A DNA stretch of 64,000 nt, taken from contig NW_027331831.1 of the NCBI RefSeq assembly GCF_033568475.1, positions 13,020,001-13,084,000 of the forward strand, given 5' to 3'. Numbering within the stretch: the stretch's first letter is position 1; the number at the start of each line of letters is the position of its first letter. Under the pieces are notes generated by a model. The model did no database searches. It saw only the letters and a list, made by a program, of their open reading frames with translations, and was not told the origin of the DNA. This document shows, piece after piece, positions 49,710 through 60,055 of the stretch. This stretch comes from Henckelia pumila (lineage: Eukaryota; Streptophyta; Magnoliopsida; Lamiales; Gesneriaceae). The translations under genes and the position numbers were made by a program.

Positions 49710-51754
49710 ATGGATACTAAAAACAAAACAAATCCAAATAGTATTTATATAAAAATTCAAATTAAAATCAAAAAACATAAATCATATCATATACATGCTT
49801 ATGTTGATACAGGAGCAAGTATGTGTCTAGCAAGTAAACACATACTCCCAACTCATTATTGAAAGAAATACGACAAAGGATTAAAAGTTCGAATAAGAGA
49901 TGGATCAATAATCATGCTTAATACAGTAGCAAAAAAATTAAAAATAGAAATAGAAGAAACAAAATTTGTAATACCCATTATATATCAAATAGAATCAGGA
50001 ATGGACATTATAATAGGAAATAACTTTTTAAGAGAATATCTTTCCTTTACACAATTTGAAAATTACATAACTTTAAACAAAGGATCATCAATGATTTATA
50101 TTCCTAAAATACGAACAGCATTTCGTGTAGGAAATGAAGGATTTACAAAGAATTTTCATAAACGAAATACAAATCCAATAGAATTAAAAATAGAAAATAT
50201 TTTAACAATTAATCATAAAAAAGAAATCATGGAGAAATTTCATGATATTTTTTCTGAAAATCCTCATGACAAAATTAAGAAAAGAAAACAATTCATTGCT
50301 TCAATAAAACTTAAAGACTCTAATATCACAATCCGTGAAGCACCAAGAAGATGCAACATAGATGATGTAAAAATATTCGAAAAAGAGGTTCAAGAATTAC
50401 TAAAACTTAAGATAATCATCCCAAGCAAGAGTCCACACTCTTCATCAGCCTTTTATGTCATTAAGAAAGACACTGATAAGAAAAGAATGGTAATTGATTG
50501 TCAAAAAATGAATAATGCAACAATTATGGATTGATATTACTTCCCAAACAAGAATGATTTACTATCTTATATAGGAGGAATGAAATATTTCTCCAGTTTA
50601 GATTGTAAATCAGGATTCTGGAAAATTCAGCTAGAACCACAAACACAATTACTTACATCATTCCGTTGTTCAAAAGGACAGTATCAATGGACTGTATTAC
50701 CTTTCGGACTTAAACAAGCACTAGGTATCTTTCAAAGATATATGGATGAATCTTTTAAATCATATGTAGATTTTTGTTGTGTTTATATAGATGACATATT
50801 AATTTATTCAAAAACACTAGATCAAAATTATAAAGACCTCATGACAGTATTAGATATTTTTCATAAAGATGGAATTATACTTTTTAAAAAAAAAGCACAA
50901 TTGTTTAAAACAAAAATAAATTATTTAGGATTACAAATAGAAGATGGAAAACATTGTTTACAACAGCATATACTTAAGAAAATTCACGATTTTCCTAGTG
51001 AAATCAAGGATAAAGATCAATTAAGAAGATTTTTAGGATTATTAACTTATTCTGGAAATTACATTAAGAAACTTGCAGAAATCAAAAAACCTCTTCAGGT
51101 AAAACTTAAACAAGACTACAAGTGGAAATGGTCTAAAGAAGATACTAATTACAAAGATACTATTAAAAATAAAATAATTAGTAATCTTCCTCAGTTATAT
51201 TTTCCTTCCAATAAAGATATAATAATAATTGAAACAGACGCTTCAGATGAATACTGGGGAGCATGTTTAAAAGCTTATACAGGAGAAAAAAATTTAGAAG
51301 AACTTACTAAAACAGCTACTAGAAATAATGAAGAATTATGCAATTATACATCAGGAACTTTTCAAGGTGCACAATTAAATTATCATTCAAATGAAAAAGA
51401 ATTATTAGCTTTAATATTCACAATTAGGACTTATGAAATTTATCTTATTCCTAAACCATTTTTAGTAAGAACAGATAATATGAATTTAACATATTTCAAG
51501 AGAAGGAAAATATCAAGAAATGCAGGGAAAAATGCAGCAAGGCTAATTAGATGGCATTGGAATTGAATCATTATCAGTTCGAGATCCAACATGTCAAAGG
51601 AACGAATAATTCATTACCCGACGCATTAACCAGAGAACTTCATCCAAATTATACTATCCGTAGTAACGGAATAACAAAAAAGATCCTAAGTGATCCAGAA
51701 AATGACCACGGGTCATCCGAACATGCCTTAGAAATCATGGGGAACATAAATTGA
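49710..51754 (+). pseudogene. Caulimovirid protease-reverse transcriptase-RNase H ORF, broken
   Basis: About 680 codons long, like the family's ORF V. In order: a retropepsin motif D-T-G-A-S (near codon 33), an IIGNNFLREY segment ending the protease, an RT domain with YIDDIL as catalytic motif (around 50796-50813), and an RNase H domain with E-T-D-A-S-D (around 51231-51248). It replicates the genome by reverse transcription. Breaks: in-frame TGA at 49860-49862 and 50532-50534, and a one-base frameshift close to 51551, after which another frame carries the C-terminus to 51754. It is the first gene of the insert; in an unintegrated genome it would follow the coat protein ORF, whose end lies at 57151. 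Confidence 0.9.
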
Positions 51755-51893
51755 TGAAATGAGATTTATATTCAGAGACATGAATTATTTTATGACTTTC
51801 AGTCATCCGAACATGCCTCAGAAAGCATGGGAAATATAAATTGATGAAAATGAGATTTATATTCAGAAACATGAATTACTCTATGAGTAAAGA
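51713..51893 (+). repeat. Imperfect 90-bp direct repeat over the end of the polymerase ORF
   Basis: Two copies (51713-51802 and 51803-51893), both starting TCATCCGAACATGCC, with about ten differences. The end of the polymerase ORF (51754) is in the first copy. Confidence 0.75.
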
Positions 51894-52012
51894 CAATCAA
51901 TCTCATTTATGAAGATTGATTCAATTCTTGCAAAAGAATTTCATAAATGCAATGATACGCATATTAAAACTATCCGAGTTACTCACGAAAAAGAGTTAAA
52001 TTTCTAACCATT

Positions 52013-52037
52013 TATATATATATATATATATATATAT
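52013..52037. repeat. (TA)n microsatellite inside the viral insert
   Basis: About 12 TA units between the polymerase and transactivator ORFs, just before the latter's start. It probably expanded after integration. Confidence 0.8.
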
Positions 52038-52043
52038 GTTTTA

Positions 52044-53226
52044 TTGTGCATGATGGAGCAATTAAATCAATTAGAAGAACAATTGATTGACATGGATGAA
52101 GAAATTCAGATTCTTCAACAAAGAAAAAAGAATATAAAAGGAAAAATTCAGAGGATTAAAGAAAAGATGACAACATCATCATCATCATCCTCACCAAAAA
52201 CTCCAATCAAGTTAGCAACTTCATTTATCAAAATAATGGAGATGAATGAAAAACAGTCAGTGGTCACAGCCAACACTGATAACCAAGAAAAAGAAAAGAA
52301 GAAAGAACCGGTGGTCACAGCCAACACCGAGAAAAATGAAAAAAAAGAAAGGACGTTTAAAAGTGCCCTTGAAGCAAGAGAAAGAAAGATGGTCAATCTG
52401 CGACCACAAAAACCAATTTTTGAAAAAACAAATTTTTCAGAAAAACTCAAGACTGAATTTTTTGAAACACTAAACCATTTAAGAATAGCCAAACCATCTG
52501 CAGAATCTTGGCTACAAACTTGTGACACACAGAGCATATCAAGAGCAAGAACACTGCAAGGTGCTCCATCGCATGAAGTCGCAAGATTCTTTTCAAATAG
52601 ATTATTAAGTGGATTGGAAGTCAGTCCCAACAATCAAGAAATAGAACTATTTCCATATCAGTTGAGAAATAGTATCATCCAGTTCAAGAAAGCAGTCTTT
52701 AAGGACGATTCAGTATTAACATTGAGTATTCACTCAACCCTTCTAGATTGGGATGATAACAAATTCTATCAACCAATGGTAATATTCAATGTCGAAAACA
52801 AAAGGACAAGTTCTTATTCGAAGGATCAAATGAAGAGAAACCAGTAATGGATATCTCAACACTTCCTGAGATAAGAATAAAGACATTGATTGACATGATC
52901 TCAAAGACAGGAAAGATTGATGAAAACTCAAAGGTTAAAATAAATTTTGCAACCAGTAAAATTTTATTAACTACTGGACACAAGGAGACAACCAAAAGAA
53001 AGAACAAGACATGTTAGCTCAATTCGAAGCTCCAATCTATGAAGCAAGAGTTGACATGACCCGAAAAACCTAACAAATGCTATGTCAAAGACTAATAACA
53101 ATGATTTTTACTCATAAATGTGGACATTTCCAACCCATTCAGATAGAAGAAGCAGCTGTCAAAGAAGACAAACCAATAAAAAAATGGTCCGAATGTACCA
53201 GTGATTCAGAAAGTGACACAATGTAA
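52044..53226 (+). pseudogene. Caulimovirid translational transactivator (inclusion-body protein) ORF, broken
   Basis: The N-terminus is a coiled coil (LEEQLIDMDEEIQILQQRKK), followed by a Lys/Glu/Thr-rich linker. The core (about codons 100-250) contains LQTCDTQSISRARTLQGAP and a Leu-rich stretch, and resembles the CaMV P6 core. This protein lets ribosomes reinitiate on polycistronic viral RNA and forms inclusion bodies. The first frame ends at 52847. Similar sequence continues in a second frame from about 52800 to 53010, then in a third to 53226 with a TAA at 53071-53073. There are thus at least two frameshifts and one stop. The final part has a Cys/His cluster and an acidic end. Assignment rests on position and partial wording. 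Confidence 0.78.
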
Positions 53227-54006
53227 AAATAAATGAAATCGTGGACCATACCACATGTTAAAGGCATCCACTCAGATGTAAAATGAGCTTTTTTCCATTA
53301 TGTAGTGTCGGGTGGTCCCCCTCTTTTCTTTTATTATGTATGCGTTTCTCCACGCCTATAAAAGGAGATGTTTTGTACTGTAAATGGATAAGTAAAGTTT
53401 GAGTATCTCTCTCTTCTTAAGTTTCTTACAATTTGGTTCATACAAGACGTATGAAAACTACCAGAAACTAAGAAACATAAAATCAGAAACAAAAATAAGT
53501 CTTATGGCTAATAACTAAACAAGCAGGGCGTAAGGAGGATAAGGTTGGAAACCAACCATTGAAGATTCATGGTTAGAGTAAACCTGGAGATCCATAGAGC
53601 AAGTACCAGTTGATCAAGTGATCGTTAAGAGAAAGCAAGGATTTGGCCTCTGCTCAAAACCAAGATTCATTCAAACAAGGTAACCTTTCTAAATCTCCTG
53701 CAGCCCTTAATTCAAAGAAATATTCAAAATACGTTAATCATGTCATCATCCTTCATAAGAAATGGAAAATTGATAATAAAAAAACTGGTTTGAAATAGAA
53801 GATGATCATGAATATGATACATTTCATGAATATTGTTTAAATACTTCTGATTTAACCATATTCGAATCAATTTATCAACTAAAATTTGTAATTATAACCT
53901 ATGAATGAAACCAAACTAATCTGAAAACATTTATCTGTTATAAATGAATCAGATCTGTAAAGCCATGAATGAGAAAATTCATAAGAATTTGAAGAATTCC
54001 GCAACC
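53227..54006 (+). promoter_or_regulatory. Viral large intergenic region: pregenomic promoter and leader
   Basis: TATAAAAG at 53357-53364 (within CCTATAAAAGGAG) lies after the transactivator ORF, the place of the 35S-type promoter. The leader that follows holds short ATG-headed frames. From about 53760 one frame reads like protein except for several stop codons, mostly TGA, and continues past the primer site to about 54328. That suggests a decayed ORF that once spanned the primer site. Confidence 0.65.
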
Positions 54007-54018
54007 TGGTATCAGAGC
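54007..54018 (+). promoter_or_regulatory. tRNA-Met primer binding site of the viral genome
   Basis: TGGTATCAGAGC, complementary to the 3' end of initiator tRNA-Met. By convention it marks position 1 of a caulimovirid genome. There is no LTR beside it. Confidence 0.9.
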
Positions 54019-54335
54019 AGTTAAATAAAGCAGATTATTAATATCTGGATTAACTTTAGATATTGAGATTAAAAATTTATTTGATAAAATAATCTTACTA
54101 AAAGATTTACGTCAAATAGATCAATTATGGAATAAAATAAAAGATCTCCAAACCTTTTATTTCAAAAATCATAAAAAAGAACATTTTTCAAGCAACTGAA
54201 AAATGATAATTTAAATTTTTGAAAATGATGAAATTGAAGACATAACAATATGTTATGAATAAAAACAAACTTTGTTATAGAAATCCAATCAACAAAAACA
54301 AAATAATAAAAGTAACAATTTTTACTAAATAAAAA

Positions 54336-54548
54336 ATGTTTGAAAATACGAAAATGAATATCTTTAATTTATATTCTCAAAATATAAATTTTGATATAGA
54401 AAATTGTGAAAACAATTTGAAACATCTTAAAAATTGTCAATCTTCAATTGATAGTTTCGAAGATTTTCAGAATTTATTAGAACAGATAGATTCAACAAAA
54501 AGGCTTTTAATAGCCTTAAGAAAATTAAGAAGTTCTATCATCTGTTAA
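54336..54548 (+). CDS. Small viral ORF of 70 codons before the movement protein
   Basis: Short, Asn/Leu-rich and probably helical (ENNLKHLKNCQSSIDSFEDF). It ends one base before the movement protein ATG, so it fits a polycistronic viral RNA. Its place matches the small ORF that precedes the movement protein in caulimoviruses. I recognise no domain. It is one of two ORFs in the insert without a visible break. Confidence 0.5.
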   Translation: MFENTKMNIFNLYSQNINFDIENCENNLKHLKNCQSSIDSFEDFQNLLEQIDSTKRLLIALRKLRSSIIC

Positions 54549-54549
54549 A

Positions 54550-55480
54550 ATGACAGAAGTAACAATTCCAAATCAAAATAGTCAGATTGATGAATTTGAA
54601 GAGAACCAAGAGTATAATTTGAATATTATATTTAATCAGAATAAGTTTGCTGAGATACAAAAAACAGGGTTTTATAATTCAAAAACAAATCTAATAGACC
54701 AACCAGGAATATTAAGCAAGATTTCAAATTTTATTAATCCTAGAAAAAATTTAATTTATTATTCGATTCGTACAAAAGAACGATCTTGTAAAATAAATAA
54801 GGAATCAAGGTCTAATACTCTGAAGTTATTAACAACTCAAGATATTGATACCATCATGGCAAAAGCCAGTGAAAAAGAATGATCTGAACTAAAATATGTT
54901 CACATTGGAGGAATCGAAATAATAGTATCAGCTCACTACCGAGAAGGAATAGATACACCAATTGAAATCACAGTTCGTGACAAAAGGATACGTAATTTTG
55001 AGGATTCTATCCTTGGAAAAATTGAAGGAAACTTATGTTACAAAAAGATGAAATTTTGTATTTATCCACAATACAATATATCTCTTTTTGATAAAAACAT
55101 AAATGACGTTTTAACATTAGATTATTACTTTTATAGAAATAATCATATGTTAACAGGAAACCATCCGATCAATATAAACTATGTTGTCGGTTTAGCAGTA
55201 AGTAATAATTCTCAAACAGGAATAATTTCAACAAAACCAATTATTTCTGTTGAAAGAATGTTTGAAAATATTACAAGAATTGAACACCCTCAAAAAGCAT
55301 TTATTGAAGAAATAAATCCCTATAAAAGATGGAGGTCAAATCACAAAACAGTCTGTACCAAGAAGATCATTATCATTTGCTAGAAATGATTAAGATATTC
55401 TTGAAAAAATTGGAACCATGAATCAAAATATTCTTAAAATTAAACAAGCTATTGTTAATGAATCAACCTCATCGCAATGA
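54550..55480 (+). pseudogene. Caulimovirid movement protein ORF, broken
   Basis: This matches the 30K-superfamily movement protein of caulimoviruses by position and by phrases such as YVHIGGIEIIVSAHYREG and SILGKIEGNLCYKKMKF. It would widen plasmodesmata and pass virus from cell to cell. Breaks: TGA at 54880-54882 in the same frame as the rest. Near 55350 the C-terminal sequence (SLSFARND) moves to another frame, where a TAA interrupts it around 55389. That frame ends with TGA at 55478-55480, overlapping the ATG of the next ORF as ATGA. The frame open to 55383 gives a shorter end. Confidence 0.82.
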
Positions 55481-55770
55481 CGTCCTTAATAAAATTAGAA
55501 AAAGATCTAGGAGATTTAGAAAATAATATCAATAAGATCAATCTATCAATACAAGAGTTAGAGAAGAATTTCAAAGAATATATTGATTTAGCAACGACTA
55601 GATTAATAATTGAACAAGAAAGACGTAGTAATGAAATATTAAACTATCTTAAGGAAGTTCTTCCAATAGATAAAGGAAAAAGAAAAATGAAAGAAGAACC
55701 ACCATTCAAAATTGAATCATGGTATAGAAATCCCCTTAGTTATGACAAACATAAGTATGGAGATGTTTAG
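55477..55770 (+). CDS. Small coiled-coil viral protein, virion-associated-protein-like
   Basis: 97 codons and intact. The N-terminal two thirds show leucine/isoleucine heptads (DLENNINKINLSIQELEKNF). The C-terminus is basic and Pro-containing (KGKRKMKEEPP). A coiled coil followed by a basic tail just before the coat protein is what the caulimovirus ORF III product (virion-associated, DNA-binding) looks like. It overlaps the movement protein stop by ATGA and the coat protein start by 14 bases. No aphid-transmission-factor ORF lies between it and the movement protein. Confidence 0.65.
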   Translation: MTSLIKLEKDLGDLENNINKINLSIQELEKNFKEYIDLATTRLIIEQERRSNEILNYLKEVLPIDKGKRKMKEEPPFKIESWYRNPLSYDKHKYGDV

Positions 55771-57151
55771 TGAAATAGACTCATCTGAATCTGAACAAAT
55801 AGGAGTAAATGCAGAAGAATTATATCATTCACATCAAGAATCAGAACAATACAGAGATATGGATATTTCAGAATCAGAGTCTGAAGATGATTCTAGACCA
55901 CAATTAAATCTACGAACAAATGTAGAAGGTAGTGATGGAAGAGATGATGAAGAATTTAAATACAACAGAGACCAATACTCTGGATCTTATAAAGATGTTA
56001 GAGACATTCTTAGAGAATCAAAAATATCAGAATTTGTGAAACAAAATATTTTAGATTTAGGTTGTTCAACAACTAAAGAAATAAAATCAAAGATAGATCA
56101 TTGGGCAAATGAACTATCAGTACAAATTCAATTAACACCATTATTAGACAAAAGTGAGAATATTCAAGTTTTAACTTATGAGATGATAAAAATGACATTA
56201 GTAGGAGAAGTAAGAACTTGGGCTAAAAACCTAGTAATTACTAATCTACCACAAGGAATGACAGGACATTGATATTTCGAACTATTTGTTGATGTCTTGT
56301 ACCAAGAATTTTTAGGAGTTTCTAATAATGATGCTAATCTGGTAGCTAATAACATAGAACAAAAAAAGCAATTTTTATTCTAGATAATATTAAACTATGC
56401 AATTTATGTTATCTAGAAGAATTTATATGTGATTATGAAATAAACTATTATCAGTTAATAGATGCTGATAAAAAAAACATTATAAATTAAGTATTTTTAA
56501 TAAAATACCTAATATACCAATAAATAGTAAAGATGAATTCTTAACTAGCGCTTATGCCAAAACACTAGGAGGAGCTATTAAATTCATTAAAGATGTTATA
56601 ACAAAGAAATGTCATGAATTAACATTAAATAAAAGAATATCCAGATCTTACAAACAAAACAATAAACTTTATTGTGACAAAATGAAATTCACAGTAAAGG
56701 AATACGGTTGCAAAACAAACATATTACACAAACATTTAAAACAACAGAAACATAATAAATTTAATAAACCTTATAAATCTTTTAATAAAAAATTTATTCT
56801 CTATAAGAAAAAGAAATTTAAAAGAAATTTCTTCAGAAAACCTTATAAAAGAAAATTTTATAAAAAATTTGATAACAAAAAACCACCTTGCCCAAAGGGT
56901 AAAGGAAAGAATTGCACATGTTGGTTGTGCAACGAAGAAGGACATTATGTGAATGCATGTCCAAAACGAAACAAAAAGAAAAGAAAAATAAAGTTAAACT
57001 TCTTGAAGAAATATATACTATTAGATTCTATCCAGTAGAAACAATTGAATTTTCATCCGACGATGAAAATATTTATTATCTTGATGAATCAAGTGAATCA
57101 GATTTTGAATCTAATTCCACATTTGATAATTTAATAAATAAAAATGATTAA
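55757..57151 (+). pseudogene. Caulimovirid coat protein ORF, broken
   Basis: The start at 55757 overlaps the previous ORF. The N-terminus is acidic (SSESEQ, SESESEDDS). A capsid-core-like middle includes YEMIKMTLVGEVRTWAKN. A Lys/Phe/Tyr-rich basic region and a CX2CX4HX4C zinc knuckle (CWLCNEEGHYVNAC, 56919-56960) follow, and the tail is acidic (SSDDENIYYLDESSESD). This layout is diagnostic of caulimovirid coat proteins. Breaks: TGA at 56270-56272, TAG at 56381-56383 or a frameshift near it, a frameshift around 56475 in an A run, and another near 56985 in a Lys-coding purine run. The last frame ends at 57151. Confidence 0.85.
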
Positions 57152-57728
57152 AATAACGACAAGGGCATTTTTGAAAAATGCAACTCTAAGTACTAAACTC
57201 AAACTTTTGTTTGGCTTGGATACCTATTTCCAAGTTGCCCTAGGATGACTCTATTTTAATATATATTTCTGTTTTTTCTTTTTTGTTTGAATTTTTAGGT
57301 CAAAATTCTTTATCGCTGGTTATTTTTCAACTTTTCAATGATGTTGATATTTTGCCTGAATGGCGTACAATTTTACATTCTGTAATTCAGTATATCCTAA
57401 GAAGAGCTATGATATTTTTTTTCATATATATTTTTAATAATAATTAATTATCTACCCTCTAGTTTATATATACTAGTGACCGAGATACACACAATGCGTG
57501 TGTAACGATGTATTTAACAATAATGAAATACACACGACGATAAAAACTCATCAAATTAAAAATGAATAAACTACACACGACACGACGACAACTAGTATTG
57601 TTGACTTCTATGTGACATTACTCCACTGAAAAAAATAAGAAGAAGAAACAATTCTCCATCGCAAAATAAGACCGGAAACATCTAAAAACTTATTTTTGTA
57701 CTAAAACTCTAAAACTTAAAGATAAAAA
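57152..57728 (-). repeat. Right flank of the viral insert, with a Helitron-like 3' end
   Basis: No gene. On the minus strand a perfect 6-bp hairpin ACACAC/GTGTGT (57487-57503) is followed after 10 bases by CTAG (57473-57476) and T. This is the best of three Helitron-like 3' ends in the window; any element would extend to the right. Confidence 0.45.
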
Positions 57729-57882
57729 CTCTTATGAGACAGTCTCAATGGTCATTTTTTGAAACGAGTCTCTTATATGAGTTATCCATTAAAAATATTA
57801 TATTTTATGTCAAAAATATTATTTATTATTTTAAATATAAATAAAGTTGACTCGTCTCACGGATGAGACCGTCTCACAAGAG
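57729..57882. mobile_element. MITE with CTCTTATGAGAC ends, copy 4
   Basis: Same family as 34518-34675 but in reverse orientation: CTCTTATGAGACAGTCTC at the left, and GAGACCGTCTCACAAGAG at the right. 154 bp. Confidence 0.65.
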
Positions 57883-57979
57883 TGTTACTCAAATTTAAAT
57901 TAGCATTGCGTATAAAAGGCAAAAACATATTTTTTGCAAATCTCATCGTGTCAAATAATAAGTTTAAGAGTATGTACAA

Positions 57980-58021
57980 GGGCCAATGAAGTTGGGCGAT
58001 CAAGTCCAACTTCATTGGCCC
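57980..58021. repeat. Perfect 16-bp inverted repeat
   Basis: GGGCCAATGAAGTTGG (57980-57995) and its exact complement (58006-58021) are separated by 10 bases, followed by a second, smaller inverted pair around 58030-58052. It is probably part of a small non-autonomous element; the ends were not found. Confidence 0.6.
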
Positions 58022-58052
58022 ATATCATCATTGCCCCCTCCAAGGAGCAATG

Positions 58053-59085
58053 ATACTGCACGCAGAAGTTTTCGCATGCAGTCAAGATGGTGGGGCCCCC
58101 GTGGACACTCTTCGCGCGGTCAAGCCTCACCAATCTTGTTTTTCTTTTTTTAATTATTTTTTTATGCGAGGCCCACAAATCTTTTGTTTTTCTTATTTTT
58201 TTTAATAAAAAAACAGGATCTCAACTATTATTTTAATTTATAAAAATGATTTTAATTAAAAATAAATTAAATAAATTATTAAAAAATCAAAAAAATTAAG
58301 AATAATTAATAAAAATATTTAAAAAGGTCAATGATTATATTTTTCAAAATCAATGAAATTTTATTTTTATTTATTTGTGTCAAATTTAATTCATGTGTCT
58401 TTTTTTCATGTTTGTTTTTTATTTTGGAATGTTATGTATGCTTTTAAAATTATTTTTTTATGTTTTAAAAAATATTATTTTTTATTTCTTATATTTATGT
58501 TCATTTTTTACTTTAGTTTTTAATTTAATTATGTTTATTTTTAATTTGTATTTATGTGTATTTTTATTATGTTTTAAAAGCATTATTTAATTGATTAAAA
58601 ATTTATTATTTCAACATCACCAGCATCAACACACTATTGTAGGAACACACAATGAAGTTATTAACGCTGACATCATCACGAGATCACGTTATCAACTTGA
58701 TCACACCAACTTCCTTACATCCTTGTACATGTTCTAATGCACAATCAATAATATTTCCATAGAATATATATTGTTAGAAATCTTTTTTTGTTGTCTGATC
58801 AAAGATATTAATGGTTTTTTTTTTATTACAAACACCTATTCATGATTTCATTTGTATAAAAATCATCTTCCCAATTTTTTTTTATTTTAAAAAAACTTAA
58901 TGCTTTAAACAAAATGTTCAATTATTTTGTACTAAAAAATAATTACTAACTCAAAAACTAGAGCAGGGGTCACATGCATCATTATACAACTCCAAATCCC
59001 TGCAAGGCTATACCAAATGAATCAAGCAATATAAGAATCATACCACCCAATATTCATGTAAATGTCCATGATGGGTGTCCAAAAT

Positions 59086-59086
<1 letters not shown>
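58053..59086. other. AT-rich intergenic DNA, no gene seen
   Basis: Long T-rich and A-rich runs. The only long ORF (58393-58590) is Phe/Leu/Tyr-biased and reflects composition. Confidence 0.5.
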
Positions 59087-59126
<40 letters not shown>

Positions 59127-59129
<3 letters not shown>

Positions 59130-59291
59130 TTTTCAGCTGCCCAACAAATTTTTTCTCACTTCATCCCCAACCACTAAAATTCGGTGGTGGTTTTAGTGGT
59201 GAAAAAAATCAAAAACAAAAACAACTAAAACCCACCATCGAATTTTAGTTGTCGGGCATGAAGTAGAGAGAAATTGTTGGGCAGCTGAAAA

Positions 59292-59294
<3 letters not shown>
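59127..59294. mobile_element. Foldback element inserted in a (TA)n tract
   Basis: The 168-bp element has long inverted arms: AAGTTTTCAGCTGCCCAACA at the left and its exact complement at the right. Complementarity continues inwards through CTAAAATTCG/CGAATTTTAG. It is flanked by TA runs on both sides (59089-59126, 59295-59329), so it lies within a TA microsatellite. A transcript would form one long hairpin. Confidence 0.75.
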
Positions 59295-59330
<36 letters not shown>

Positions 59331-59371
59331 CATGATTAAATGTCTATGTTGTTCGGACGTGGGTGTAAATA

Positions 59372-60055
59372 TAGTAAAACCTCTATAAATTAATAATGTT
59401 AGGACTATAAAATTTTATTACTTTATATAGATATATTAATAATAGATAAATTAATAATTTATTAATATAAAGAGTGTATTTTCGCTCTAACTAATATATA
59501 GCAATTAAATTGATGTGACATTATAAATTTTTATATTATTTATTAAAAAATATTTATCCAGGTGAAAATAGATGTGTTCATAAGTGCAAAGTTTAGAAAA
59601 AATTACAACTAGCTAGCACAATTGAAAATCTCATTGATGATGAAATTGAGGATAATACAATACTTTTTTGACCATGTACGCGGAATCAAAAAATTAATAG
59701 AGAAAACTCATCACAATTTTTTGGCACCATTCGAGAACGCAACATCAGAGCTTTGGATGCAATGAGAAAAATTAAAGATGAAATTCAATTAGAATCAACT
59801 TCCAATTGATTTGAATTTTGAGAAAAAAAAATAACACTATAATCACAATTTTCTACCGTGTTCTAGTTATATTTTGTAATTTTAGAGGATTATTAATTTA
59901 TAATCTTGACTCACCATATATTTAATTATAAGGGTATTTCAAAAATCTATTATCTTATTAATTTATCGAAATTATTGATTTAATAAACTAGCTCATGTCG
60001 AGATTGAAAAAAACTATTTTATAGATGTTATTAATTTATGAGTATTAATTTACTG
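59372..60055 (+). mobile_element. Emigrant/pogo-like DNA transposon remnant
   Basis: The left end AGTAAAACCTCTATAAATTA resembles the Emigrant (pogo/mariner group) terminal repeat as I recall it. The right end read in reverse starts CAGTAAATTAATACTCATAA. Around 59580-59810 a decayed coding stretch is visible (SQFFGTIRERNIRALDAMRK, with a stop nearby), perhaps the transposase C-terminus. The 684-bp length and stops indicate an internally deleted copy. A TA duplication could not be confirmed. Confidence 0.55.

Larger units (their letters stand above)
49710..57151 (+). other. Endogenous caulimovirid (plant pararetrovirus) genome, near complete, circularly permuted and inactivated
   Basis: Within 7.44 kb the order is polymerase, transactivator, promoter and leader, tRNA-Met primer site, small ORF, movement protein, coiled-coil protein, coat protein. 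Cut open between coat protein and polymerase, this is exactly one turn of a circular caulimovirid map, and the size is normal for the family. There are no LTRs and no integrase, as expected for viruses that integrate by accident. The separate ORFs and the transactivator point to the caulimovirus/soymovirus side of the family rather than badnaviruses. I saw no ORF in the place of the aphid transmission factor. All large ORFs carry stops or frameshifts, so it is a relic. The genus is unresolved. Confidence 0.9.

Noticed and set aside
52148..52633. Minus-strand ORF of 161 codons inside the transactivator
   Set aside because: It is a shadow of the Lys/Glu-rich viral frame and has only composition-driven Phe/Ser/Leu content.
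54007..54018. tRNA-Met primer site as evidence for an LTR retrotransposon here
   Set aside because: No LTR borders it, and the flanking genes are caulimovirid movement protein and transactivator, so it is the viral primer site.
49710..57151. Reading the insert as two separate partial viral fragments
   Set aside because: No gene is duplicated or missing among the core set, and the order is one continuous rotation of the circular map, so one copy is simpler.
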